The notes: a model not told the origin generated them from the sequence alone. DNA of 64,000 nucleotides from Streptomyces sp. ICC1 (GCF_003287935.1 NZ_CP030287.1:4368267-4432266); one strand, 5' to 3'; shown: positions 13,937 through 22,763, numbered from the stretch's first letter. A program made the numbers and translations.

Positions 13937-15376
13937 TCAGCCGTCGAGCGAGGTCATCACGTGCTTGATCCGCGTGTAGTCCTCGAAGCCGTAGGCGGAG
14001 AGGTCCTTGCCGTAGCCGGACTTCTTGTACCCGCCGTGGGGCATCTCGGCGACGAGCGGGATGTGGGTGTTGATCCACACGCAGCCGAAGTCGAGGTTCT
14101 TGGACATCCGCATCGCGCGGCCGTGGTCCTTGGTCCACACGGAGGAGGCGAGGGCGAACTCGACGTCGTTCGCGTACTGCAGGGCCTGGGCCTCGTCCGT
14201 GAAGGACTGGACCGTGATGACGGGGCCGAAGACCTCGTTCTGGATGATCTCGTCATCCTGCTTGAGGCCGGAGACCACGGTCGGGGCGTAGAAGTAGCCC
14301 TTCTCGCCGACCCGGTGGCCGCCCGCCTCGACCTTGGCGTGGGCGGGGAGGCGCTCGATGAAGCCCGCGACCTGCTTCAGCTGGTTCGGGTTGTTCAGCG
14401 CGCCGTAGAGCACGTCCTCGTCGTCCGGCTGCCCGGTCTTGGTGTCGGCCGCGTTCTTGGCCAGCGCCGCGACGAACTCGTCGTGGATCGACTCGTGGAC
14501 CAGGACGCGGCAGGCCGCCGTACAGTCCTGGCCGGCGTTGAAGAAGCCCGCGACCGCGATGTCCTCGGCGGCCTTGGCGATGTCGGCGTCTTCGAAGACC
14601 ACGACGGGGGCCTTGCCGCCGAGCTCCAGGTGGACGCGCTTGACGTCCTTGGAGGCGCTTTCGGCGACCTGCATGCCCGCGCGGACCGAGCCGGTGATGG
14701 AGGCCATCGCCGGGGTGCGGTGCTCGACCATGGCGCGGCCGGTCTCGCGGTCGCCGCAGACGACGTTGAAGACGCCCTCGGGCAGGATCGAGCCCATGAT
14801 CTCCGCCATCAGGACGGTGGAGGCCGGGGTGGTGTCCGAGGGCTTGAGGACCACGGTGTTGCCCGCGGCGAGGGCCGGGGCGAACTTCCAGACGGCCATC
14901 ATCATCGGGTAGTTCCACGGCGCGACCTGGGCGCAGACGCCGACCGGCTCACGGCGCACGATCGAGGTCATGCCCTCCATGTACTCGCCGGCCGAACGGC
15001 CCTCGAGCAGGCGCGCGGCGCCCGCGAAGAAGCGGATCTGGTCCACCATCGGCGGCAGCTCCTCGCTGGCCGTGAGGCCCAGCGGCTTGCCGGTGTTCTC
15101 CGACTCGGTGGCGACCAGCTCGTCGGCGCGCGCCTCGAAGGCGTCCGCGATCTTCAGCAGCGCCTTCTGGCGCTCGGAGGGGGTCGCGTCGCGCCAGGCC
15201 GGGAAGGCCGCCGCGGCGGCGGCCATGGCCTCGTCGACGTCCGCCTGGCCGGAGAGCGGGGCGGTCGCGTACGCCTCGCCCGTGGCGGGGTTGACCACCT
15301 CGGTGGTCCGCCCGTCGGCGGCGTCCTTGAACTCCCCGCCGATGTAGTTGCGCAGACGACGCAGTTCGGTGGTCAC
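13937..15376 (-). CDS. Aldehyde dehydrogenase, probable gamma-aminobutyraldehyde dehydrogenase, copy 2
   Basis: About 479 residues. It has the NAD(P)-dependent aldehyde dehydrogenase motifs ELGGKAPVVVFEDAD, the catalytic cysteine in FNAGQDCTAACR (about residue 290) and NEVFGPVI. The chosen start is GTG 15376, ten bases after AGGAG. A GTG at 15397 opens the frame earlier but has no such site. It is divergent from the Lrp regulator and class III aminotransferase and upstream of a polyamine-binding lipoprotein. The natural role is therefore the second step of putrescine breakdown, aminobutanal to GABA. Protein organisation matches copy 1 at 1771-3297, but the sequences are clearly diverged. Confidence 0.9.
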   Translation of the reverse strand: MTTELRRLRNYIGGEFKDAADGRTTEVVNPATGEAYATAPLSGQADVDEAMAAAAAAFPAWRDATPSERQKALLKIADAFEARADELVATESENTGKPLGLTASEELPPMVDQIRFFAGAARLLEGRSAGEYMEGMTSIVRREPVGVCAQVAPWNYPMMMAVWKFAPALAAGNTVVLKPSDTTPASTVLMAEIMGSILPEGVFNVVCGDRETGRAMVEHRTPAMASITGSVRAGMQVAESASKDVKRVHLELGGKAPVVVFEDADIAKAAEDIAVAGFFNAGQDCTAACRVLVHESIHDEFVAALAKNAADTKTGQPDDEDVLYGALNNPNQLKQVAGFIERLPAHAKVEAGGHRVGEKGYFYAPTVVSGLKQDDEIIQNEVFGPVITVQSFTDEAQALQYANDVEFALASSVWTKDHGRAMRMSKNLDFGCVWINTHIPLVAEMPHGGYKKSGYGKDLSAYGFEDYTRIKHVMTSLDG

Positions 15377-15560
15377 TACAGCCACACTCCTGATCACATG
15401 TCCAGTGGTTGAGACAGCTCCTCAGCCTATCCCCTTGGACGCCGTTTTCGACAGGCCCACCCACCACGAACTACGGAATCGGTGAGATCCGAGGTCCGAA
15501 ACAACGAATTACATCGTTCTCGCCTTGCGGAACAGACGACTCCTCGTGCAGAGTGAGGTT

Positions 15561-16049
15561 GTGGTCAGTCGAAGCGCAGATTCCAGGAACAGACAACCGT
15601 CCCCTTCGGTCGATGCTGTGTCCCTGGCGATCATCGAGCAACTGCAGGAGGACGGTCGCCGTCCCTACGCAGCGATCGGCAAGGCCGTGGGCCTGTCCGA
15701 AGCGGCGGTGCGCCAGCGCGTACAGAAGCTGCTCGACCAGGGCGTCATGCAGATCGTCGCGGTCACCGACCCGCTCACCGTGGGGCTACGGCGCCAGGCG
15801 ATGGTCGGCATCAACGTCGAGGGAGACCTCGACCCGGTGGCCGATGCTCTGACCGCCATGGCCGAGTGCGAGTACGTGGTGATGACCGCGGGCTCGTTCG
15901 ACCTAATGGTGGAGATCGTCTGCGAGGACGACGACCACCTGCTCGAAACGATCAACAAGAAGATCCGCGCGCTCCCCGGCGTGCGATCAACCGAAAGCTT
16001 CGTTTACCTGAAGCTGAAGAAGCAGACCTACATGTGGGGAACGCGATAG
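15561..16049 (+). CDS. Lrp/AsnC family transcriptional regulator
   Basis: About 162 residues. The N-terminal winged helix-turn-helix reads LAIIEQLQEDGRRPYAAIGKAVGLSEAAVRQRVQKLL. A C-terminal RAM (ligand-binding ACT-like) domain contains GSFDLMVEIVCEDDDHLLE. Several in-frame starts exist (15525, GTG 15546, GTG 15561); GAGG precedes the last closely. The stop is 2 bp before the aminotransferase start, so the two are an operon. It is divergent from aldehyde dehydrogenase copy 2 across a 180-bp gap that should hold both promoters. Lrp-type proteins sense amino acids or related amines, so it probably controls the adjacent polyamine-degradation genes. Confidence 0.9.
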   Translation: MVSRSADSRNRQPSPSVDAVSLAIIEQLQEDGRRPYAAIGKAVGLSEAAVRQRVQKLLDQGVMQIVAVTDPLTVGLRRQAMVGINVEGDLDPVADALTAMAECEYVVMTAGSFDLMVEIVCEDDDHLLETINKKIRALPGVRSTESFVYLKLKKQTYMWGTR

Positions 16050-16051
16050 CC

Positions 16052-17413
16052 GTGAGCCAGGACCTCTCCAAGACCGCCTACGACCACCTGTGGATGCACT
16101 TCACCCGCATGTCGTCGTACGAGAACTCGCCCGTACCCACCATCGTGCGGGGCGAGGGCACCTACATCTTCGACGACAAGGGCAAGCGCTACCTGGACGG
16201 TCTCGCCGGCCTGTTCGTGGTCAACGCAGGTCACGGCCGCAAGGAACTGGCCGAGGTCGCGTACAAGCAGGCGCAGCAACTCGCGTTCTTCCCCATCTGG
16301 TCGTACGCGCACCCCAAGGCCGTCGAGCTCGCCGAGCGTCTCGCGCACTACGCTCCGGGCGACCTGAACAAGGTCTTCTTCACCACCGGTGGCGGCGAGG
16401 CCGTCGAGACCGCGTGGAAGCTCGCCAAGCAGTACTTCAAGCTGCAGGGCAAGCACACCAAGTACAAGGTCATCTCCCGCGCGGTCGCCTACCACGGCAC
16501 CCCGCAGGGCGCGCTGTCCATCACCGGCCTGCCGGCCCTCAAGGCCCCCTTCGAGCCGCTGGTCCCCGGCGCGCACAAGGTGGTCAACACCAACATCTAC
16601 CGCGCCCCGATCTACGGCGACGACCCCGAGGCCTACGGCCGCTGGTGCGCCGACCAGATCGAGCAGGAGATCCTGTTCGAGGGCGCCGACACCGTCGCCG
16701 CCGTCTTCCTCGAGCCGGTACAGAACGCCGGCGGCTGCTTCCCGCCGCCGCCCGGGTACTTCCAGCGGGTCCGCGAGATCTGCGACGAGTACGACGTGCT
16801 GCTCGTCTCCGACGAGACGATCTGCGCCTTCGGCCGTCTGGGCACGATGTTCGCCTGTGACAAGTTCGACTACATCCCGGACATGATCACCTGCGCCAAG
16901 GGCATGACCTCGGGCTACTCCCCGATCGGTGCCTGCATCATCTCGGACAAGCTCGCCGAGCCGTTCTACAAGGGTGACAACACCTTCCTGCACGGCTACA
17001 CCTTCGGCGGACACCCGGTGTCCTCCGCGGTGGCGCTCGCCAACCTCGACATCTTCGACAAGGAAGGCCTCAACCAGCACGTGCTGGACAACGAGGACGC
17101 CTTCCGCTCGACGCTGGAGAAGCTGCACGACCTGCCGATCGTCGGCGACGTCCGCGGCAACGGCTACTTCTACGGCATCGAGCTCGTCAAGGACAAGGCC
17201 ACCAAGGAGTCCTTCACGGACGAGGAGACGGAGCGCGTGCTCTACGGCTTCCTCTCCAAGGCGCTCTTCGAGAACGGCTTGTACTGCCGCGCCGACGACC
17301 GTGGCGACCCGGTCATCCAGCTGGCCCCGCCGCTGATCGCCGACCAGGGCACCTTCGACGAGATCGAGGGCATCCTGCGCCGCGTGCTCACCGAGGCCTG
17401 GACCAAGCTCTAA
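16052..17413 (+). CDS. Class III aminotransferase, probable putrescine/diamine aminotransferase
   Basis: 453 residues, a PLP-dependent fold-type I omega-aminotransferase. Visible features are the TTGGGEAVETAWKLAKQY cofactor-phosphate region, SDETICAFGRLG with the PLP-ring aspartate, and the Schiff-base lysine in TCAKGMTSGYSPIGA (about residue 285), with HGYTFGGHPVSSAVAL after it. Start GTG 16052 follows GGGGA and lies 2 bp from the regulator's stop. Next to aldehyde dehydrogenase and polyamine-binding genes, it most likely converts putrescine (or cadaverine/spermidine) with pyruvate or 2-oxoglutarate to an aminoaldehyde. Beta-alanine:pyruvate aminotransferase is the main alternative. A hairpin terminator follows. 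Confidence 0.9.
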   Translation: MSQDLSKTAYDHLWMHFTRMSSYENSPVPTIVRGEGTYIFDDKGKRYLDGLAGLFVVNAGHGRKELAEVAYKQAQQLAFFPIWSYAHPKAVELAERLAHYAPGDLNKVFFTTGGGEAVETAWKLAKQYFKLQGKHTKYKVISRAVAYHGTPQGALSITGLPALKAPFEPLVPGAHKVVNTNIYRAPIYGDDPEAYGRWCADQIEQEILFEGADTVAAVFLEPVQNAGGCFPPPPGYFQRVREICDEYDVLLVSDETICAFGRLGTMFACDKFDYIPDMITCAKGMTSGYSPIGACIISDKLAEPFYKGDNTFLHGYTFGGHPVSSAVALANLDIFDKEGLNQHVLDNEDAFRSTLEKLHDLPIVGDVRGNGYFYGIELVKDKATKESFTDEETERVLYGFLSKALFENGLYCRADDRGDPVIQLAPPLIADQGTFDEIEGILRRVLTEAWTKL

Positions 17414-17469
17414 CCAGCGGCGTCCGCCGGCCGCGAGCGGCAGGCGGTTCTTCGCGCAGTAGTCCGACC

Positions 17470-17520
17470 ACACGGCCCGGATCCCCCGTTCGAGTGAGAA
17501 CGCGGGTGTCCGGGCCGTGT
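17470..17520 (+). terminator. Terminator after the aminotransferase
   Basis: A 12-bp outer stem, ACACGGCCCGGA (17470-17481) with TCCGGGCCGTGT (17509-17520), encloses a second short inverted repeat (CCCGTTC...GAACGCGGG). It lies 57 bp past the stop codon. Confidence 0.7.
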
Positions 17521-17616
17521 GCTGTCCGCATCCAAGGCGTTCATCTCTTTACATCTCATTGTGGCGCCAGTGACCAAGCTGGCTCCGCTTCGTTCCCCCG
17601 GACGGAGGTGTACGCC

Positions 17617-18699
17617 ATGGTGGCTCCACCGGACAACGCTCCGCCAGACAACGCCCTGCCCCGCGAGGACGTCCTCTGGGCGCGGTCCCTTCACTACTCC
17701 CACAGGGGGTCCCCCCGGACGAAGTCTGGGGGAGGTTCGCCGGGCCTCATCGGGGTCTCGATCGGCGTCCGCGCGGGCGAGATCCTCGCCGTCACCGGCC
17801 CGCGCGGCAGCGGCAAGACCACCCTGCTGGGCTGCCTCTCCGGTCAGCTGCGGCCCGAACAGGGCGAGGTCTGGTTCAACAGCGTCCCCGTGCACACCAT
17901 GGGGGCCCTGGCCCGCGAGCGGCTGCGCCGCGACCGGTTCGGCTGGATCGGCCCCGAGCCAGGGCTGCTGCCCGAGCTCCGGGTCTGGGAGAACGCCGCG
18001 CTGCCGCTGCTGATCGCCGGCGCGACCCACCGCAGTGCCAAACGGGCCGCCTGCGAATGGCTGGACCGCCTCGACATCAGCGCCTTCGCCCGCAAGCACC
18101 CCGACGCCCTCAACCGGGCCGAGTCCCAGCGCGTGGCCCTCGCCCGCGCCCTCGTGGGCGAGCCCGCCGTGATCTTCGCCGACGAGCCCACGGCCCCGCT
18201 GCACCGCGCCGAGCGCGCCCTGCTGCTCCGTACGCTCACCACCGCGGCCCGCTCGCACGGCATCACCGTCCTGCTGGCCACCCACGATGAGGAGACCGCC
18301 GCCGTCGCCGACCGGCGGGTCGCCCTGCTCGACGGCCGCCCCGCCGCGGCCGCGCCCCTCCTCCTCCCCGCCCCCCCCCTCTTACCCATTTCCGAGCCCC
18401 CGCGCCTCCGCCAGCCCTCCCTTTTCCTCCTTGTCTTTCACAAAGAAAAACACATCATCCTTAATCATAACTTCAAGCTGCATGGGCCGCGCAAGGGACG
18501 ACTTGCCCCCCCGCGGCAAGTCCCTGTAGCTTATTCACCTCTCCCAGCCTCCCATACTTCGCCATCGCTGCCTGCCGGGAGAACGGCTTGGCCGCGTCCC
18601 GCAGCCGGTCCCTTCGGTCCTGGTTCACGTTGCCAGCCTAACCACGTCCGTGGTACCACAGGTGTAGCACCACGGCTGTGGTGGTTGGTGACGGGGTGA
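17617..18699 (+). CDS. Orphan ABC transporter ATP-binding protein with atypical signature and doubtful C-terminus
   Basis: Start ATG 17617 after GGAGG. The ABC domain (about residues 30-240) has Walker A GPRGSGKTT and Walker B AVIFADEPTA with an H-loop (LLATHDEE). The usual LSGGQ signature is replaced by NRAESQRVALARAL, and the residue after DEPTA is non-standard. This resembles LolD/MacB-type ATPases, but no permease gene is adjacent. From about residue 250 the frame enters a C9 tract (18371-18379) and then AT-rich sequence with un-Streptomyces-like codons, so the last 100 or so residues are probably readthrough. A true end near 18350 or a frameshift at the C-run is likely. Confidence 0.7.
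   Translation: MVAPPDNAPPDNALPREDVLWARSLHYSHRGSPRTKSGGGSPGLIGVSIGVRAGEILAVTGPRGSGKTTLLGCLSGQLRPEQGEVWFNSVPVHTMGALARERLRRDRFGWIGPEPGLLPELRVWENAALPLLIAGATHRSAKRAACEWLDRLDISAFARKHPDALNRAESQRVALARALVGEPAVIFADEPTAPLHRAERALLLRTLTTAARSHGITVLLATHDEETAAVADRRVALLDGRPAAAAPLLLPAPPLLPISEPPRLRQPSLFLLVFHKEKHIILNHNFKLHGPRKGRLAPPRQVPVAYSPLPASHTSPSLPAGRTAWPRPAAGPFGPGSRCQPNHVRGTTGVAPRLWWLVTG
18500..18522 (+). terminator. Hairpin, possible terminator of the orphan ABC gene
   Basis: GACTTGCC (18500-18507) and GGCAAGTC (18515-18522) form an 8-bp stem with a 7-nt loop, inside the AT-richer stretch following the ABC domain. Its position inside the nominal reading frame supports an earlier end of that gene. Confidence 0.5.
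18641..18682. promoter_or_regulatory. Inverted repeats upstream of the FAD monooxygenase
   Basis: ACCAC-GTCC-GTGGT (18641-18654) is followed immediately by ACCACAG (18655-18661) and, 14 bp on, CTGTGGT (18676-18682). These nested repeats end 28 bp before the start at 18710 and are suitable as operator sites. No neighbouring regulator gene was seen. Confidence 0.45.
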
Positions 18700-18709
18700 G
18701 GGGTGCGCC

Positions 18710-19816
18710 ATGGACACGAGTGCGGCGGGTGCGGAAGCGGGAGCGGACGCCGGTTCGGACGCCGGTTCGGACGGGGGCTCGGCGCTCGTCGTCGGCGCCG
18801 GGGTCGGCGGGCTCGCCACCGCCATCGGCCTGCGCCGCGCCGGATGGACGGTGACCGTCCTCGAGCGCCGGGCCGCGCCGGAGCGCTACGGAACCGCCTT
18901 CGGCATCCACCCCACCGCCCAGTCGGCCCTGGACCGGCTCGGTCTCGGCGCCGCGCTCCGGGAGCGGGCGGTCCCGTACCGGGACGCGCGGATCCGGCGT
19001 CCCGACGGCCGGGTGCTGGCCGCGCTCCCGCTCGAGCGGATCGAGCGCAAGGCGGGCCGGCCCGAACTCCTCGTGTCCCGCCCCCACCTGATCGACGCGC
19101 TGCCCGCCGAGCTCGACCGGCTCGGCGGCACGGACATCGCGTACGGGTGCCCCTACGATCCCGGGGCCCCGGGCGGCGCCGACCTGCTCGTCGGCGCCGA
19201 CGGCATCAACAGTGCGGTCCGCGCCGCCCGCTTCGGCGCGGCCAGCGCCCCGCGCGAGCTCGCCGAGGCGGCCTGGATCGGCATCGCCGGATTCGAGACC
19301 GGCGTCTACGGCGAGACCTGGGGCCGCGGCCGCTTCTTCGGGATGACCCCCGTCGAGCCCGGCCGCACCAACTGGTACGCCACCGTCCCCGGGGCCACCA
19401 CCGCGCGGGAACTGCGGGCCGCCTTCGCCGACTGGCACGACCCGATCCCGCGCGTGCTCGCCGACACCGACCCGCAGACCTGGATCCGCTACCCGATGCG
19501 CCACCTCCACCCGGCGCTGCCCTCCTTCACCCGCACGGCCGGACACGGGCCCGTCGCGCTGGTCGGCGACGCGGCGCACGCCATGACCCTGAACCTCGGC
19601 CAGGGCGCGTGCACCGCGCTCCTCGACGCCGAAGCGCTGGCCCGGGCCGTCGCCGCCCACGGACCCGGTGGCCTGCCCGCCGCGCTGCGCGCGTACGACG
19701 GTGAGCGCCGCCGCAGCGCCCAGCGGGTGGCCCTCGGCTCCAGGACCCTGCACCGCTTCATGACGGCCCGCCGCCCGGCCTTGCGGGACGCGCTCGTCGG
19801 CCTCCTCCCCAGCTAG
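18710..19816 (+). CDS. FAD-dependent monooxygenase
   Basis: 368 residues, class A flavoprotein monooxygenase. The N-terminal Rossmann motif is VVGAGVGGLATAIGLRRAG (about residues 26-44) ending in the ribose-binding glutamate of LER. The middle DG-type motif is LVGADGINSAVR, and the FAD ribityl-binding GD motif is VALVGDAAHAMTLNLGQGA. The length is short but complete. Such enzymes hydroxylate aromatic or polyketide substrates or inactivate drugs; no cluster context points to a substrate. The first 25 residues are Gly/Ala/Asp-rich and probably disordered. Start ATG 18710 follows GAGGGG. Nested inverted repeats upstream suggest local repression. Confidence 0.9.
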   Translation: MDTSAAGAEAGADAGSDAGSDGGSALVVGAGVGGLATAIGLRRAGWTVTVLERRAAPERYGTAFGIHPTAQSALDRLGLGAALRERAVPYRDARIRRPDGRVLAALPLERIERKAGRPELLVSRPHLIDALPAELDRLGGTDIAYGCPYDPGAPGGADLLVGADGINSAVRAARFGAASAPRELAEAAWIGIAGFETGVYGETWGRGRFFGMTPVEPGRTNWYATVPGATTARELRAAFADWHDPIPRVLADTDPQTWIRYPMRHLHPALPSFTRTAGHGPVALVGDAAHAMTLNLGQGACTALLDAEALARAVAAHGPGGLPAALRAYDGERRRSAQRVALGSRTLHRFMTARRPALRDALVGLLPS

Positions 19817-19879
19817 GGGGGTGGTCCGCGGCTCGCCGCCGGACCCGGGCGGGCGAGGGCGGTGGCGTGCGGGGGGAAC

Positions 19880-20413
19880 GTGAGTACGCTGCTACACATG
19901 ACGGTTCACCCCCCGGGTCCGCTCTGGACTGGCCGGGCCTCCAACCGCGTGCAGTGGCTGCTCGCCGCGGCCGGTGCGGCCTGCCTCGCCCTCGGCGTCG
20001 AGCTGGCCGTGGACCACGCCGGGGACGTCGGCATCGTCGCGCTGCTCATGGCGGTGATCGGCTGCCTCGCCGCGGGCCTGCTGATCCTCTTCGGCACCCT
20101 GGCCTTCGTGCACGTCGCCGTCACCGTCGACGCGGAGGCGGTGGAAGTGCGCTGCGGCCACATCGGAGTGCCGCGCCGGAAGATCCGGCTCGCCGAGGTG
20201 GCCTCCGCCGAGTTCGTCCCCCGGATCACCCCCCAGCAGTGGGGCGGCTGGGGCTACCGCTGGCGCCCCGAGAAGGGCACCGCCGTCATCGTGCGGCGCG
20301 GCGAGGGCGTGGAGCTGAGGCTCGGCGACGGCAAGCTCTTCACCGTCACGGTGGACGACGCCGCGAACGCGGTCCTCGTGATCCGCACCCATCTGCGGTC
20401 CCTCGCCCACTGA
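19880..20413 (+). CDS. Small membrane protein with two TM helices and a PH-like domain
   Basis: About 177 residues from GTG 19880 (GGGGGG four bases upstream); ATG 19898 is an alternative. Two membrane segments (about 25-43 and 52-80, including ALLMAVIGCLAAGLLILFG) are followed by a cytosolic domain (about 85-170). The pattern VDAEAVEVRCGHIGVPRRKIRL...VEFVPRIT is like bacterial PH-fold DUFs that start with a beta-rich strand set. No catalytic residues were recognised. It lies between a monooxygenase and the apolipoprotein N-acyltransferase, with a 156-bp gap to the latter. Confidence 0.75.
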   Translation: MSTLLHMTVHPPGPLWTGRASNRVQWLLAAAGAACLALGVELAVDHAGDVGIVALLMAVIGCLAAGLLILFGTLAFVHVAVTVDAEAVEVRCGHIGVPRRKIRLAEVASAEFVPRITPQQWGGWGYRWRPEKGTAVIVRRGEGVELRLGDGKLFTVTVDDAANAVLVIRTHLRSLAH

Positions 20414-20470
20414 TCCGGACGCGGGCCGGGACCCGAGCGCGGGCACCGGCCCGGGCACCGACCCGGCGCC

Positions 20471-20519
20471 CCGGGCTGCGACCCGGGCTGCGAGCCACCC
20501 GACGCATCACCCGACGCAC
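20471..20519. repeat. Two adjacent 12-bp tandem duplications
   Basis: CCGGGCTGCGAC occurs twice (20471-20482, 20483-20494, last base differing), followed by CACCCGACGCAT/CACCCGACGCAC (20496-20507, 20508-20519). They fill much of the 156-bp gap before the Lnt gene, where no other feature is evident. Confidence 0.7.
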
Positions 20520-20569
20520 CACCCGCCGGGCCGTCCGCCGGCACAGGCCGGGGACGTACACTCCGCCAG

Positions 20570-22189
20570 ATGAGCAGCAGTGCGACCCGCGCGGCCGGAA
20601 ACGAGCCCCCGAAGCCCGTCAGCCGGCCCGAAGCGGAAGCGGAATCAGTGACCCGTTCCCCGGAGTCCCCCGCGCGGCGGTGGGCCGAGCGGCTGGCGCG
20701 CCCCGCCCTCGCCGCCCTCTCCGGCGTGCTGCTCTACCTCAGCTTCCCGCCCCGCCCCCTGTGGTGGCTGGCCCCCCTCGCGCTCGCCCTGCTCGGCTGG
20801 TGCCTGTACGGGCGCCGCGCACGGGCCGGGTTCGGCCTCGGCCTCCTGCACGGCCTCGCCTTCCTGCTGCCGCTGCTCGTCTGGACCGGTGAGGGCGTCG
20901 GCCCGGTCCCGTGGCTGGCCCTCGTCACCCTCGAATCCCTCCTCCTCGGCCTGACCACCCTCGGCATCGCCCTCGTCACCCGGCTCCCCGCCTGGCCGCT
21001 GTGGGGCGCCGCCGTCTGGATCGCCGGCGAGGCCCTGCGCGCCCGGGCCCCCTTCGGCGGCTTCTCCTGGGGCAAGCTCGCCTACGGACAGCCCGACGGG
21101 GTCTTCCTGCCGCTCGTGGCGTTCGGCGGCACCCCGCTGCTCTCCTTCGCCGTGGCCCTGTGCGGATTCGGCCTCTACGAGGTGGTGCGCGTCGGCGCCG
21201 ACACCCGCCGGGCCACCGCCGCGCTGCTCGCCGCCACCGCCGTGGCCGCCCCGCTCGCCGGCGCCCTCGCGGCCCGGCCCCTGGTCTCCGACACGGCAGA
21301 GGACGGCACCGTGATCGCCGCCGTCATCCAGGGCAACGTCCCGCGCGCCGGCTTCGACTTCAACGCCCAGCGCCGCCAGGTCCTCGACAACCACGCCAAC
21401 CGCACCATCCAGCTCGCCGAGGACGTCAAGGCCGGCCGGGTGCCCAAGCCGGACTTCGTCGTCTGGCCGGAGAACTCCTCCGACATCGACCCGTACGCCG
21501 AGGCCGACGCCTACGCCGTCATCGACAACGCGGTCAAGGCCATCGGGGTGCCCGTCGCCATCGGCTCCGTACTGGCCCCCGAGACCGGACCGCTGCGCAA
21601 CACGATGATCCTGTGGGACCCGGTCAAGGGCCCCACCGACACCTACGACAAGCGCAAGATCCAGCCCTTCGGCGAGCGCATCCCGATGCGGTCCTTCGTC
21701 CGCCTCTTCAGCTCCGACGTCGACCGGGTGCGCCGCGACTTCGGCCCCGGCGAGGAGCCCGGCGTCTTCGACATGGCGGGCAGCGGAGTCGGCATGGTCA
21801 CCTGCTACGAAGCCGCCTTCGACGACGCCGTCCGCTCCACCGTCCAGGCCGGCGCCCAGGTCATCGCGGTGCCCAGCAACAACGCCACCTTCGGCCGCAC
21901 CGAGATGACCTACCAGCAGCTGGCCATGGACCGGGTCCGCGCCGTCGAGCACAGCCGCACCGTCCTGGTCCCCGTCACCAGCGGGGTCAGCGCCGTCATC
22001 CGCCCCGACGGTGCGATCGTGCAGCAGACGAAGATGTTCACCGCCGACGCCCTGGTCGCGGAGATCCCGCTGCGCTCCACCGAGACCCCCGCCACCCGCT
22101 ACGGCCCGCTCGCCGAGTACGTCCTGCTGGCCGTCGCCGCGGCCGGCCTCGGCTGGTCGTTCGCCCGCCGCTTCGCGAAGGACTCGTAA
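20570..22189 (+). CDS. lnt: Apolipoprotein N-acyltransferase
   Basis: 539 residues, an integral membrane enzyme transferring a third acyl chain to the N-terminal cysteine of lipoproteins. The N-terminal 240 residues hold several TM helices (PALAALSGVLLYLSF, PLVAFGGTPLLSFAVALCGF and others). A nitrilase-type catalytic domain follows with glutamate in VVWPENSS (about residue 300), lysine in KRKIQPFGE (about 361) and cysteine in VTCYEAAFDDA (about 411), the complete E-K-C triad. A last TM helix is at the C-terminus. A Nudix gene starts 10 bp later, probably in the same transcript. Several lipoproteins in this window are potential substrates. Confidence 0.93.
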   Translation: MSSSATRAAGNEPPKPVSRPEAEAESVTRSPESPARRWAERLARPALAALSGVLLYLSFPPRPLWWLAPLALALLGWCLYGRRARAGFGLGLLHGLAFLLPLLVWTGEGVGPVPWLALVTLESLLLGLTTLGIALVTRLPAWPLWGAAVWIAGEALRARAPFGGFSWGKLAYGQPDGVFLPLVAFGGTPLLSFAVALCGFGLYEVVRVGADTRRATAALLAATAVAAPLAGALAARPLVSDTAEDGTVIAAVIQGNVPRAGFDFNAQRRQVLDNHANRTIQLAEDVKAGRVPKPDFVVWPENSSDIDPYAEADAYAVIDNAVKAIGVPVAIGSVLAPETGPLRNTMILWDPVKGPTDTYDKRKIQPFGERIPMRSFVRLFSSDVDRVRRDFGPGEEPGVFDMAGSGVGMVTCYEAAFDDAVRSTVQAGAQVIAVPSNNATFGRTEMTYQQLAMDRVRAVEHSRTVLVPVTSGVSAVIRPDGAIVQQTKMFTADALVAEIPLRSTETPATRYGPLAEYVLLAVAAAGLGWSFARRFAKDS

Positions 22190-22198
22190 GGTCGGGGG

Positions 22199-22750
22199 AT
22201 GACCACACCCGACTTCATCCGCACCCTGCGCGCCACCGCCGGGCACCAGCTGCTCCTGCTGCCCGGGGTGACCGCCATCGTCGTCGACGACCTGGGGCGG
22301 GTGCTGCTCGGGCGGCGCGCCGACACCGGGCGCTGGTCGGTGATCGGCGGGATCGCCGAGCCGGGGGAGCAGCCCGCCGACACGGCGGTGCGCGAGGTGT
22401 ACGAGGAGACGGCGGTGCGGTGCGTACCGGAGCGGGTGGTGCTGGTGGAGATGCTCCCGCCGATGACGTACCCCAACGGCGACGTCTGCCAGTTCCAGGA
22501 CATCACCTTCCGCTGCCGGGCCACGGGCGGGCGGGCGCGCGTCAACGACAACGAGTCGCTGGAGGTGGCCTGGTTCGAGCCGGACGCGCTGCCGGAGCCG
22601 CTGGAGTCCTTCGCCGTCGACCGGATCCGCCGGGCCCTGCGGGACGAGCCGACCTGGTTCGAGGCCCCCGCCACGTCCGCCACGGCCGCCGCGTCCGCGA
22701 CTCCCGGCACGCAGAGCACGCAGAGCACGCAGAGCACGCGGGGCGCGTAG
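22199..22750 (+). CDS. Nudix hydrolase
   Basis: 183 residues. The Nudix box is complete (GGIAEPGEQPADTAVREV, then YEETAV; about residues 55-78) and should bind Mg2+ through its glutamates to hydrolyse a nucleoside diphosphate-X compound. Substrate is unknown. Start ATG 22199 follows GGGGG closely, 10 bp after the Lnt stop. The C-terminal tail (ATSATAAASATPGTQ and beyond) is low-complexity and includes three copies of TQS encoded by a 9-bp tandem repeat. Confidence 0.9.
   Translation: MTTPDFIRTLRATAGHQLLLLPGVTAIVVDDLGRVLLGRRADTGRWSVIGGIAEPGEQPADTAVREVYEETAVRCVPERVVLVEMLPPMTYPNGDVCQFQDITFRCRATGGRARVNDNESLEVAWFEPDALPEPLESFAVDRIRRALRDEPTWFEAPATSATAAASATPGTQSTQSTQSTRGA
22707..22742. repeat. 9-bp coding minisatellite in the Nudix gene tail
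   Basis: GCACGCAGA is present three times in a row (22707-22733), followed by a degenerate fourth copy (22734-22742). It encodes repeated TQS at the C-terminus, so copy-number change would preserve frame. Confidence 0.9.
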
Positions 22751-22763
22751 GGCGTACGGCGCC

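Noticed and set aside
18710..19816. Start of a secondary-metabolite cluster at the FAD monooxygenase
   Set aside because: Neighbours are housekeeping genes (membrane PH-like protein, Lnt); no PKS, NRPS or other biosynthetic genes.
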